NCBI RefSeq assembly: GCF_007176755.1
Contig: NZ_BJTV01000023.1
Coordinates: 1-64,000 of the forward strand
Direction of reading: 5' to 3'
DNA from: Streptomyces sp. 1-11
GTDB lineage: Bacteria > Actinomycetota > Actinomycetes > Streptomycetales > Streptomycetaceae
DNA length: 64,000 nucleotides
Shown here in pieces: positions 35,336 through 43,511 of the stretch. Both the position numbers and the translations under genes were made by a program. The notes below the pieces were generated by a model. The model worked only from the letters and a program-made list of their open reading frames with translations, was not told where the DNA came from and did no database searches. Each line of letters starts with the position of its first letter. Position 1 is the stretch's first letter.

Positions 35336-36109
35336 TCAGCGTCCTTCCTCGATCCAGGTGGCGGCGGGGCCGTCCAGCACGATGTCCCAGTGGTAGCCGA
35401 GGGAGAACTCCGGCACCGACAGGCCGTGGTCGTAGGTGGCGACCAGCCGCTGCCGTGCCGCGTCGTCCGTCACGGACTGCAGGATCGGGTCGTACGGGAA
35501 GAGCGGGTCGTTCGGGAAGTACATCTGCGTCACCAGCCGCTGCGTGAACGCCGCGCCGAACACCGAGAAGTGGATGTGCGCCGGACGCCAGGCGTTGACG
35601 TGGTTGCGCCACGGGTACGGGCCGGGCTGGATGGTGGTGAAGTGGTAGCGGCCCTCGGCGTCGGTGAGGGTGCGGCCGAAGCCCGTGAAGTTCGGGTCGA
35701 GCGGGGCGTCGTGCTGCTCCCGCTGATGGGCGTACCGCCCGGCCGAGTTGGCCTGCCAGATCTCCACGAGCTGGCCGCGCACGGCCCGGCCGTCCCGGTC
35801 CAGCAGCCGGCCCGAGACGGTGATGCGCTCGCCGACCGGCTCGCCCCGGTGGTGCCGGGTGAGGTCGTTGTCGACCCCGGTGATGTCGCGCTCCCCGAAG
35901 GCGGGGGAGTGCAGCTCGACCAGTTCCGGATCCTTCGCGGTGTCGATGGCGACCAGCGGCTGCCTGGGATGGCGCAGCACCGACGAGCGGTAGGGCGCGT
36001 AGTCCCGGCGCGGGTGGTGCTCGACGGGGGCGCCGTCGGCGATCCGCTTCTCGTACGCGGCGCGCTCGGCCGCGATCTCCTGGTCGATGTCCTGCTGGGT
36101 GAGTGTCAT
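35336..36109 (-). CDS. pcaH: Protocatechuate 3,4-dioxygenase beta subunit
   Basis: A 257-residue catalytic subunit. The iron-binding residues of intradiol dioxygenases fall in QANSAGRYAHQREQ (Tyr), PGPYPWRNHVNAWRPAHIHF (Tyr, His, His) and the intradiol signature around LLDRDGRAVRGQLVEIWQAN. Length is normal for PcaH. The start ATG 36109 (MTLTQQDIDQ) follows the pcaF remnant by 20 bases with GGAAGCGTCAGGTGACCGCC upstream. It forms the dioxygenase with pcaG. Confidence 0.95.
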   Translation of the reverse strand: MTLTQQDIDQEIAAERAAYEKRIADGAPVEHHPRRDYAPYRSSVLRHPRQPLVAIDTAKDPELVELHSPAFGERDITGVDNDLTRHHRGEPVGERITVSGRLLDRDGRAVRGQLVEIWQANSAGRYAHQREQHDAPLDPNFTGFGRTLTDAEGRYHFTTIQPGPYPWRNHVNAWRPAHIHFSVFGAAFTQRLVTQMYFPNDPLFPYDPILQSVTDDAARQRLVATYDHGLSVPEFSLGYHWDIVLDGPAATWIEEGR

Positions 36110-36129
36110 GGCGGTCACCTGACGCTTCC

Positions 36130-36657
36130 TTAGCGCTCGAGGACGAGGGCGAGGCCCTGGCCCACGCCGATGCAGAGGGTGGCCACGCCGGTGCCGGAGC
36201 CGCGGCGGGCGAGCTGGTGGGCGACGGTGCCCGCGAGCCGGGCGCCGGAAGCGCCATGGGGGTCCCCCCGTTCGAGCGGAGTCGAGAGCGGGGGAGGATG
36301 GCCGAGCGCGATCGCCCCGCCCTGCGGGTTGAGGACCGCCGGGTCGAACTCGGGCCACTCGGCGAGACAGCCGAGCACCTGGGCGGCGAACGCCTCGTTC
36401 AGTTCGAGCACGGACAGATCGCCGAAGTCCCTGCCCGCCTTGGCGAGGGCGCGGCGGACGGCCTCGACGGGGGCGAGCCCGAAGTACTGCGGGTCGGTCG
36501 CGGACACACCCGTCGCCGACACCCGCGCGAGGGGCTCCCGGCCGAGCGACCTCAGCCCCTCCTCGTCGGCGAGGAGCAGCGCGGCGGCGCCGTCGTTGAG
36601 CGGGGAGGCGTTGCCCGCGGTCACCGTGCCGCCCTCAACGATGTAGACGGTCTTCAC
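36130..36657 (-). pseudogene. pcaF: Remnant of beta-ketoadipyl-CoA thiolase with in-frame internal deletion
   Basis: Only 175 codons remain of a thiolase that should be about 400. The reading frame keeps a normal start (VKTVYIV; GTGA overlap with the pcaJ stop) and then jumps to EGGTVTAGNAS, text normally found near residue 245. Nearly the whole N-terminal domain is therefore gone, including the nucleophilic Cys (about residue 90). The C-terminal part keeps ELNEAFAAQ, GGAIALGHP (His) and CIGVGQG (Cys), but inside GHPLGASGAR the Leu is replaced by 13 residues (PPLSTPLERGDPH) encoded by a palindromic repeat. It cannot be an active thiolase by itself. Another thiolase, possibly the gene at 56373, would have to finish the pathway. 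Confidence 0.85.
36256..36297. repeat. Palindromic repeat inserted in the pcaF remnant
   Basis: GGGGGTCCCCCC and GTTCGAGCGGAGTCGAGAGC followed by GGGGGAGG form nested inverted repeats. This resembles the short palindromic sequence seen between genes in many Streptomyces genomes (recollection). Here it sits inside a coding region and adds a net 36 bases in frame. Confidence 0.75.
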
Positions 36658-37298
36658 AGCAGGCCCTCCGCGACGGTCAGTTCGGCGTCGGTGCGGGCGG
36701 CCACCTCGTCGGCGCTCACCCCGGGCGCGGTCTCCACGAGGACCAGCCCGTCCCCGGTGACGTCGAGCACGCCGAGGTCGGTGACGATCCGGTTCACACA
36801 CGCCTTGCCCGTGAGCGGCAGCGTGCACCGCCGGAGGATCTTCGGGGAGCCGTCCTTGGCCGTGTGCGTCATGACGACGACGACCGTCCGCGCGCCGTGC
36901 ACCAGGTCCATCGCGCCGCCGATGCCGGTGACCAGCTTCCCCGGGACCGCCCAGTTGGCCAGGTCGCCGCCCGCGGACACCTGCATCGCGCCCAGCACGG
37001 CCACGTCGATGTGCCCGCCGCGGATCATCGCGAACGACAGCGCCGAGTCGAAGAAGGAGGCGCCCGGCAGCACCGTCACGGTCTCCTTGCCGGCGTTGAC
37101 GAGGTCCGGGTCGACCTCGTCCTCGGCCGGGTAGGGGCCGGTGCCGAGGATGCCGTTCTCCGACTCCAGTACCACCTCGACGCCGGGCGGCAGGTGGTTG
37201 GGGATCAGCGTCGGCAGGCCGATGCCGAGATTGACGTACTGGCCGTCCTCCAGCTCGCGGGCCGCGCGGGCGGCCATCTCCTCGCGTGTCCAGGCCAT
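36654..37298 (-). CDS. pcaJ: 3-oxoadipate CoA-transferase subunit B
   Basis: A 214-residue beta subunit of the type I CoA-transferase that activates beta-ketoadipate with succinyl-CoA. The catalytic glutamate motif SENGILGTGPYP is intact, and GGHIDVAVLGAMQV and NWAVPGK are typical of the family. Its ATG overlaps the pcaI stop codon by one base (TGATG), and its own stop overlaps the start of the pcaF remnant, so the original operon order is kept. Confidence 0.94.
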   Translation of the reverse strand: MAWTREEMAARAARELEDGQYVNLGIGLPTLIPNHLPPGVEVVLESENGILGTGPYPAEDEVDPDLVNAGKETVTVLPGASFFDSALSFAMIRGGHIDVAVLGAMQVSAGGDLANWAVPGKLVTGIGGAMDLVHGARTVVVVMTHTAKDGSPKILRRCTLPLTGKACVNRIVTDLGVLDVTGDGLVLVETAPGVSADEVAARTDAELTVAEGLL

Positions 37299-38053
37299 CA
37301 GGACCTCACCGTCCGCCGCTCGATCTTCTTGTCCGCCGCCTGCTGAGGGGTCAGCGCCAGCACGCGCTGCACGAAGACGCCGGGCACGTGCACCGCGTCC
37401 GGGTCGATGTCCCCGGGCTCCACCAGTTCCTCCACCTCGGCGACGGTCACCCGACCGGCCATCGCGGCCAGCGGGTTGAAGTTGCGGGCGGACCGGTTGA
37501 AGACGAGGTTGCCGTGCCGGTCGCCCCGGGCGGCGCGCACCAGCGCGAAGTCGGTGCGGATGCCGCGCTCCAGCACGTACTCCACGCCGTCGAACTCCCG
37601 CACCTCCTTCGGCGGCGAGGCCAGCGCGACCCCGCCCGTCCCGTCGTAGCGCCAGGGCAGCCCGCCGTCGGCGACCTGCGTGCCCACGCCCGCCGGGGTG
37701 TAGAACGCGGGGATGCCCGCGCCGCCGGCGCGCAGCCGCTCGGCGAGGGTGCCCTGCGGGATCAGCTCGACCTCCAGCTCACCGGCCAGGTACTGGCGGG
37801 CGAACTCCTTGTTGGCGCCGATGTAGGAGCCGGTCACCCGGGCGATCCGGCCGGCCGCGAGCAGCACCGCGAGGCCGGACTCCATCGCTCCGCAGTTGTT
37901 CGACACCACGCCCAGTCGGGCCGTGCCGCGCTCGTACAGCGCCTGGATCAGTACGTTCGGCACACCGCTCAGCCCGAAACCGCCGACCGCGAGGGACGCG
38001 CCGTCCGGCACATCGGCCACCGCCTCGGCGGCCGTGGCGACCACCTTGTCCAT
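37298..38053 (-). CDS. pcaI: 3-oxoadipate CoA-transferase subunit A
   Basis: A 251-residue alpha subunit partnering PcaJ. The CoA-transferase signature AVGGFGLSGVPNVLI and NNCGAMESGL, plus PAFYTPAGVGTQVADGG, identify it. It is the first gene of the pca operon (pcaI-J-F-H-G-B-L) and lies divergent from pcaV across 181 bases that contain two similar putative operator boxes. The start ATG 38053 follows a GAAGCC-type purine run. Confidence 0.94.
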   Translation of the reverse strand: MDKVVATAAEAVADVPDGASLAVGGFGLSGVPNVLIQALYERGTARLGVVSNNCGAMESGLAVLLAAGRIARVTGSYIGANKEFARQYLAGELEVELIPQGTLAERLRAGGAGIPAFYTPAGVGTQVADGGLPWRYDGTGGVALASPPKEVREFDGVEYVLERGIRTDFALVRAARGDRHGNLVFNRSARNFNPLAAMAGRVTVAEVEELVEPGDIDPDAVHVPGVFVQRVLALTPQQAADKKIERRTVRS

Positions 38054-38080
38054 CCGTGAAGCCCCATCTCTGCAAATTAA

Positions 38081-38213
38081 TCAGGGCACTGAGTATTTCA
38101 GCGAGGTGGCGCTCACGCTGCCACCGGATGCGTGAACCGTCAAGACCTCGCATAACCCAGGATCAAGCCCGCAGACAGCGACTTCTTCGGCCGGTATTGT
38201 TCAGTGCACCAAC
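38081..38213. promoter_or_regulatory. Putative PcaV operator region between pcaI and pcaV
   Basis: Two related boxes are present: TCAGGGCACTGA (38081-38092, ends complementary) near pcaI, and GTTCAGTGCACCAAC (38199-38213, imperfect inverted repeat) near pcaV. They share TCAG(G/T)GCAC. In S. coelicolor, PcaV represses both genes from this region and is released by protocatechuate. The exact sites there were not recalled, so this assignment is inferred. Confidence 0.5.
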
Positions 38214-38234
38214 GATTCGATCAGGGGAGCGCGC

Positions 38235-38702
38235 ATGGCCGCGGCGGACCTCACCACCCATCCCGGGCACCTGGCCCGGCGGCTCCAGCAGGCGCACTAC
38301 CTGCTGTGGAACACGATGGTCTCGGAGGAGATCACCTCCCCGCAGTTCGCCGTCCTGAACGTGCTCGTCGCCGAGCCGGGACTCGACCAGCGCACCGTGG
38401 GGGAGCGGGTGGGCCTCGACCGGTCGACCATCGCCGAGGTCATCAGCCGGCTCGGCCGCCGCGGCCTGCTGGACAAGGTGCGCGATCCGCAGGACGGGCG
38501 CCGCTTCCTGCTCCGGCTCACCGACGACGGGACGCGCACGCACCGCAGGCTGAACGTGCGCACCGCCCGTATGAACCAGGTCTTCCTCGCGCCGCTGACC
38601 GCCGAGGAGCAGACCGTCTTCTTCGACCTGATCCGCCGGGTCGCGGACGCCGCCGAGGAACTGCGCAACCCGGCGGAGCCGCCGGCCCTCCGGCAGGGCT
38701 GA
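38235..38702 (+). CDS. pcaV: MarR-family protocatechuate-responsive repressor PcaV
   Basis: A 155-residue MarR-type protein with a winged helix (about 40-110; TVGERVGLDRSTIAEVISRL and the wing DPQDGRRFLLRL). It matches S. coelicolor PcaV (SCO6704), which binds protocatechuate and releases the pca promoter. Arg15, the ligand-binding residue reported for PcaV, is present (HLARRLQQ). It is divergent from pcaI. ATG 38235 follows AGGGGAGC. Confidence 0.92.
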   Translation: MAAADLTTHPGHLARRLQQAHYLLWNTMVSEEITSPQFAVLNVLVAEPGLDQRTVGERVGLDRSTIAEVISRLGRRGLLDKVRDPQDGRRFLLRLTDDGTRTHRRLNVRTARMNQVFLAPLTAEEQTVFFDLIRRVADAAEELRNPAEPPALRQG

Positions 38703-38744
38703 CGGCCCGGTCAGCCGCCGGCCCTCCGGTAGGGCTGAGCCCGG

Positions 38745-39755
38745 TCAGCCGCCGGACGGGGCGAACACCACCCACACCTGGCCGGCGGCGAAGTTCACCG
38801 GGCCGCCGGCCGCCGCCGTGAACCGCGTGCCGTCCGCCGCGGCCGGCCGGGACCACCGCGCCGCGAAGGAGCGCCCGTCGCGCAGCACCTCCGCACGGCC
38901 GGAACCGACCGTCTCGGTGTACGGGGTGCGGTTGCCGAGCACGTCGTGGAACTTCGAGAGGCGGATCCGCACGTACTGCACGACGACGGTCGGCGGCGCC
39001 ATGGGGCCGCCGTCCGTGGTCGCAGCGGGCGTGCCGTCCATGGCGACCAGCCAGCCGCCCCGCCGTCCGGACCAGGTGAAGGTGAAGCGCGCCGCCGGAA
39101 AGCGCACCGTGCGGGTGGCCGCCGGCGCTCCGCCGGAGGGCGCCGGACCGTACCGGAACCCCGTGGTCAGCGCGGTCCGGCCCGGGGCGGAGCGCAGCAG
39201 CCGGGCGGGGCGCAGGTACAGGTTGTGCGGCGCGGCCCGGCCCGCGCCCCGGTAGTAGGCGCCCGCGGCGTCGTCGGGCGACTCGGCCCGCAGCGGCGCC
39301 CGGCCGATCAGCGGCAGCAGCTTGTGCTGGGCGCCCGAGTAGGCCAGCGTCGGCCGGTGGAACTGGCGCAGCAGCTCCAGGTCCGACTCGCGGGCGCTGC
39401 GCACCGGCCCGACCGACTTCGGCAGCCGGGTGGCGTACACCGCCATCAGCCGGCTCAGACCGCCCTCGACCTGCTCCGCGTACACCACGTCGGCGGCGTC
39501 GAGTCCGGTCTGCGGGCGCGCAGCGGGCACGTTGTCGATCTTCACGGCGAGCGGTGACCCGGCCGGCGGCGTGGGTGTGGGGGCGGGCGTGGAGGCGACG
39601 GGAGCGCTCGGCGTGGGGGTGCGCGCCGGGGCGCGGGCGTCGTCGGCCGGTCCGTGGCGGGTGCAGCCCGCCGTGAGTGAGGCCACCGCCGTCGCGGTGA
39701 CGAGTGCCGCCGTCAGCGCGGCGCGGCGCGAGCGCGCCGCGGATCGCATGCCCAC
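38745..39755 (-). CDS. DUF3048 (YerB-like) lipoprotein
   Basis: A 336-residue predicted lipoprotein: a basic start, hydrophobic segment and lipobox SLTAGC (about residues 1-32), a Pro/Thr-rich linker, then the two DUF3048 parts (about 70-210 beginning LAVKIDNVPAARPQTGL, and 225-336 with NRTPYTETVGSG). The function of the family is unknown; members are surface-anchored. GTG 39755 has GGGAG 6 bases upstream and is preferred, with ATG 39749 two codons later as the alternative. The 260-base gap to the divergent dehydrogenase shows nothing recognised. Confidence 0.82.
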   Translation of the reverse strand: MGMRSAARSRRAALTAALVTATAVASLTAGCTRHGPADDARAPARTPTPSAPVASTPAPTPTPPAGSPLAVKIDNVPAARPQTGLDAADVVYAEQVEGGLSRLMAVYATRLPKSVGPVRSARESDLELLRQFHRPTLAYSGAQHKLLPLIGRAPLRAESPDDAAGAYYRGAGRAAPHNLYLRPARLLRSAPGRTALTTGFRYGPAPSGGAPAATRTVRFPAARFTFTWSGRRGGWLVAMDGTPAATTDGGPMAPPTVVVQYVRIRLSKFHDVLGNRTPYTETVGSGRAEVLRDGRSFAARWSRPAAADGTRFTAAAGGPVNFAAGQVWVVFAPSGG

Positions 39756-40015
39756 CGTCGTCTCCCCGTTCGTATAGGTCGATTGTGTGCTCGCCGGGAC
39801 AGTCCGGGCCATACCCGGTACGCCGTTTCCGCGCGCGTCCGCTGGGCCGATCGGGCCCCTGGCGTGACCCGGGCGGGCGGCGGGGGAGCGGGCCGTGCGC
39901 CGCCGGCGACGGAGAGCACGCGGTTCGCTGAGGCTCGCCCGGGTACCCGGCCGCCACCCCAGAACGGACGCGCCAGGGCGAACCGGCGCGCACGCGAGCA
40001 AGGGAGCGCGACCTC

Positions 40016-41206
40016 ATGAAGGCAGTCACCTGGCAGGGCAGGCGGGACGTGCGGGTGGAGGATGTGCCGGACCCGCGGATCGAGGAACCCACCGACGCGG
40101 TCATCCGCATCACGTCCAGCGGTCTGTGCGGCTCCGACCTGCACCTGTACGAGGTGCTCACCCCGTTCATGACCCCGGGTGACATCCTCGGGCACGAACC
40201 GATGGGCATCGTGGAGGAGGTCGGCGCGGCCGTGCCCGACCTCGCGGTGGGCGACCGGGTCGTGGTGCCCTTCCAGATCGCCTGCGGCAACTGCTGGATG
40301 TGTCTGACGGGACTGCCGACCCAGTGCGAGACCACCCAGGTCACCAGCGAGCACATGGGCGCCCCGCTGTTCGGCTACACCCGGCTGTACGGCGCGGTGC
40401 CCGGCGCCCAGGCCGAGTACCTGCGCGTCCCGCAGGCCCAGTTCGGGCCGATGAAGGTGCCCCACGGCCCGCCGGACGACCGGTTCGTCTACCTCTCCGA
40501 CGTGCTGCCCACCGCCTGGCAGGCGGTCGAGTACGCCTCCGTCCCGCCCGGCGGCACCCTCGCCGTGCTCGGGCTCGGACCCATCGGTGACATGGCCTGC
40601 CGCATCGCGATGGCCCGGGGCGCCGAGCGGGTGTTCGGCGTCGACCTGGTGCCCGAGCGGCTGGCCCGGGCCAAGCGGCGCGGCACCCAGACGTACGACC
40701 TCAGGGCCTTCGACGACGAGAAGGAACTCGTGGAGGCGATCCGCGACGAGACCGGCGGCCGGGGCCCGGACGCCGTGATCGACGCCGTCGGCACCGAGGC
40801 CCACGGCGGCGCGACCGCGAAGCTGGTCCAGACGGCCGCCGCCATGATGCCCCGCAAGATCAGCGGCCCCATCGCCGAACGCTTCAGCGTCGACCGGCTC
40901 TCCGCCCTGTACATGGCCATCGAACTGGTCCGGCGCGGCGGCACCATCTCGCTCAGCGGCGTCTACGGCGGCATGGCCGACCCGCTGCCGCTGCTCACCA
41001 TGTTCGACAAGCAGATCCAGCTGCGCATGGGGCAGGCCAACGTGCGCCGCTGGAGCGACGAGATCATGCCCTACCTCACGGACGAGGACCCGCTCGGCGT
41101 CGACGACTTCGCCACCCACAGGGTGCCGCTGTCCGAGGCCCCGCACGCGTACGAGATGTTCCAGCGCAAGCAGGACGGCGCCGTCAAGATCCTGATGCAG
41201 CCCTAG
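40016..41206 (+). CDS. Zinc-dependent alcohol dehydrogenase
   Basis: A 396-residue medium-chain dehydrogenase. The catalytic zinc site is seen in SGLCGSDLHLYE and LGHEPMGIVEEVG, the structural-zinc-like region in CGNCWMCLTG, and the NAD-binding glycines in VLGLGPIGDMACR. The extended form (about 395 residues) resembles glutathione-independent formaldehyde dehydrogenase-like enzymes, but the substrate is unknown. ATG 40016 follows AGGGAGCG. It stands alone, and the next gene (DNA ligase) is convergent 15 bases away. Confidence 0.88.
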   Translation: MKAVTWQGRRDVRVEDVPDPRIEEPTDAVIRITSSGLCGSDLHLYEVLTPFMTPGDILGHEPMGIVEEVGAAVPDLAVGDRVVVPFQIACGNCWMCLTGLPTQCETTQVTSEHMGAPLFGYTRLYGAVPGAQAEYLRVPQAQFGPMKVPHGPPDDRFVYLSDVLPTAWQAVEYASVPPGGTLAVLGLGPIGDMACRIAMARGAERVFGVDLVPERLARAKRRGTQTYDLRAFDDEKELVEAIRDETGGRGPDAVIDAVGTEAHGGATAKLVQTAAAMMPRKISGPIAERFSVDRLSALYMAIELVRRGGTISLSGVYGGMADPLPLLTMFDKQIQLRMGQANVRRWSDEIMPYLTDEDPLGVDDFATHRVPLSEAPHAYEMFQRKQDGAVKILMQP

Positions 41207-41221
41207 GGGCGGGGCGGGTCT

Positions 41222-42298
41222 CTAGGGGGCGCCGCCGGTGCCCAGGATCTCCGCCAGGTCGTAGCGCACCGGCTCCTCCAGCTGGGCGTAGGTGCAGCTC
41301 TCCGGCGCGCGGTCCGGGCGCCAGCGGCGGAAACGGGCCGTGTGCCGGAAGCGGGCGCCGTTCTCCATGTGGTCGTAGGCCACCTCGGCGACCCGCTCCG
41401 GCCGCAGCGGCACCCAGGACAGGTCCTTCTTGCCCGACCAGCGGCTCGGCGCCCCCGGCAGCCGGGCCGTCCCGTGCGCCTCCACCTCCCCCCAGGCCGC
41501 CCACGGGTGCCCGGCGGCGTCGTCCATCCGCAGCGGCTGGAGCTCCTCGATCAGCTCGGCCCGCCGCTTCATCGGGAAGGCGGCCGACACGCCCACGTGC
41601 TGCAGCGCGCCCCGGTCGTCGTAGAGGCCGAGCAGCAGCGAGCCCACCACCGGCCCGCTCTTGTGCAACCGGTAGCCGGCCACCACCACGTCCGCCGTCC
41701 GCTCGTGCTTGATCTTGAACATGGCCCGCTGGTCCTGCAGGTAGCGCAGGCCGAGCGGCTTGGCCACGATCCCGTCCAGACCGGCCCCCTCGTACTGCTC
41801 GAACCACCGCCCGGCCAGCTCGGCGTCGGTGGTCGCGGGCGCCAGGTGGACCGGCGCGGCCACGCCGGCCAGGGCCCCGTCGAGCAGGGCCCGCCGGTCG
41901 GTGAGCGGCATGTCCAGCAGGGACCGGTCGTCCAGGGCCAGCAGGTCGAACGCCACGAACGAGGCCGGGGTCCGCTCCGCCAGCGTCCGCACCCGTGACT
42001 GGGCCGGATGGATCCGCTCGGTCAGCGCGTCGAAGTCCAGCCGGCCCTCCCGCGCGATCACGATCTCCCCGTCCAGCACGCACCGCTCGGGCACCCGCTC
42101 CCGCAGCGCCGCCACCAGTTCGGGGAAGTAGCGGGTCAGCGGCTTGCCGGTACGGCTGCCCAGCTCCACCTCGTCACCGTCGCGGAACACGATGGCCCGG
42201 AACCCGTCCCACTTCGCCTCGTAGTGCATGCCCGGCGGGATCCTCGCCACCGGCTTGGCGAGCATCGGCTTCACGGGCGGCATCACCGGGAGATCCAT
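41222..42298 (-). CDS. ATP-dependent DNA ligase (LigC/LigD ligase-domain type)
   Basis: A 358-residue ATP-dependent ligase with an adenylation domain (about 10-215) and an OB-fold domain (about 225-335). The nucleotidyl-transfer lysine is Lys29 in EAKWDGFRAI; motif III-like FVAFDLLALDD and motif IV-like EGLDGIVAKPL-type text (here GAGLDGIVAKPLG) follow. In mycobacteria such stand-alone enzymes (LigC) serve non-homologous end joining or base-excision repair. It is divergent from a LigD-type polymerase gene 74 bases away. No Ku gene is in the window. Confidence 0.9.
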   Translation of the reverse strand: MDLPVMPPVKPMLAKPVARIPPGMHYEAKWDGFRAIVFRDGDEVELGSRTGKPLTRYFPELVAALRERVPERCVLDGEIVIAREGRLDFDALTERIHPAQSRVRTLAERTPASFVAFDLLALDDRSLLDMPLTDRRALLDGALAGVAAPVHLAPATTDAELAGRWFEQYEGAGLDGIVAKPLGLRYLQDQRAMFKIKHERTADVVVAGYRLHKSGPVVGSLLLGLYDDRGALQHVGVSAAFPMKRRAELIEELQPLRMDDAAGHPWAAWGEVEAHGTARLPGAPSRWSGKKDLSWVPLRPERVAEVAYDHMENGARFRHTARFRRWRPDRAPESCTYAQLEEPVRYDLAEILGTGGAP

Positions 42299-42372
42299 GC
42301 GTCCGATTCTGCTCGCATACGTACGGGCGCGCCCGGTATGCGCGCTGTGCGGGGTGCGCCTACCGTGGCCGC

Positions 42373-43392
42373 ATGGGTGAAGCGGTGCAACTGGAGGTGG
42401 CCGGGCGGACCGTACGGCTGTCCAGCCCGGACAAGGTGTTCTTCCCCGAGCGCGGTTTCACCAAGCTGGACCTCGCCCGGTACTACGCCGCCGTCGGCCC
42501 CGGCATCCTGCGCGCCCTGCGCGAGCGCCCCACCACCCTGGAGCGCTATCCGGACGGCGTCGGCGGCGAGTGGTTCTACCAGAAGCGGGCCCCCAAGGGC
42601 ATGCCCGACTGGATCCCGACCGCCCACATCACCTTCCCCAGCGGCCGCAGCGCCGACGAGATGTGCCCCACCGAGGAGGCCGCCGTGGTGTGGGCCGCCC
42701 AGTACGGCACGCTCACCTTCCACCCCTGGCCGGTGCGCCGCGGCGACGTCGAACACCCCGACGAGCTGCGCATCGACCTCGACCCGCAGCCCGGCACCGA
42801 CTACGCCGACGCCGTCCGCGCCGCCCACGAACTGCGCGCCGTCCTCGACGAGTACGGCGGCCTGCGCGGCTGGCCCAAGACCTCCGGCGGCCGGGGCCTG
42901 CACGTCTTCGTCCCCATCGAACCCCGCTGGACCTTCACCCAGGTCCGCCGCGCCGCGATCGCGGTGGGCCGGGAGATGGAACGCCGGATGCCGGACCGGG
43001 TGACCATCAAGTGGTGGAAGGAGGAGCGCGGCGAACGCATCTTCATCGACTACAACCAGACCGCCCGCGACCGCACCATCGCCTCCGCCTACTCCGTCCG
43101 GCCCCGCCCGCACGCCCCCGTCTCCGCGCCGCTGCGCTGGGAGGAGGTCGGCGCGGCCCACCCCCGCGACTTCGACCTCGCCACCATGCCGGCCCGCTTC
43201 GCCGAACTCGGCGACGTGCACGCCGGCATGGACGACCACGCCTACTCCCTCGACGCCCTGCTGGAGCTGGCCCGCCGCGACGAGCACGACCACGGCCTCG
43301 GCGACCTGCCGTACCCGCCGGAGTATCCGAAGATGCCGGGCGAGCCCAAGCGGGTCCAGCCGAGCCGGGCCCGCGGTGAGCGGGCCTCCTGA
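42373..43392 (+). CDS. LigD-type polymerase/primase domain protein
   Basis: A 339-residue archaeo-eukaryotic primase-like polymerase, as in the polymerase domain of bacterial LigD, which fills ends during non-homologous end joining. Metal-binding acids lie in ELRIDLDPQPGTD (DxD) and in RIFIDYNQTARDRT, and KTSGGRGLHVFVP is the nucleotide-binding motif. It is a separate gene, not fused to ligase or nuclease domains, and is divergent from the DNA ligase gene, so the two together make a split LigD. The start ATG 42373 was chosen from the conserved N-terminus. Confidence 0.9.
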   Translation: MGEAVQLEVAGRTVRLSSPDKVFFPERGFTKLDLARYYAAVGPGILRALRERPTTLERYPDGVGGEWFYQKRAPKGMPDWIPTAHITFPSGRSADEMCPTEEAAVVWAAQYGTLTFHPWPVRRGDVEHPDELRIDLDPQPGTDYADAVRAAHELRAVLDEYGGLRGWPKTSGGRGLHVFVPIEPRWTFTQVRRAAIAVGREMERRMPDRVTIKWWKEERGERIFIDYNQTARDRTIASAYSVRPRPHAPVSAPLRWEEVGAAHPRDFDLATMPARFAELGDVHAGMDDHAYSLDALLELARRDEHDHGLGDLPYPPEYPKMPGEPKRVQPSRARGERAS

Positions 43393-43511
43393 AGGACGCC
43401 ACCCACGCCCGCAGCAGGGTCCGCCACGGCGCCGGCCGGCCCGGTCCGCGGCCCGTCCGGCCCGCCGGACCGCGGCTATCCTGATCGTCAGCCGCCGATG
43501 AGGAGCCCGAA

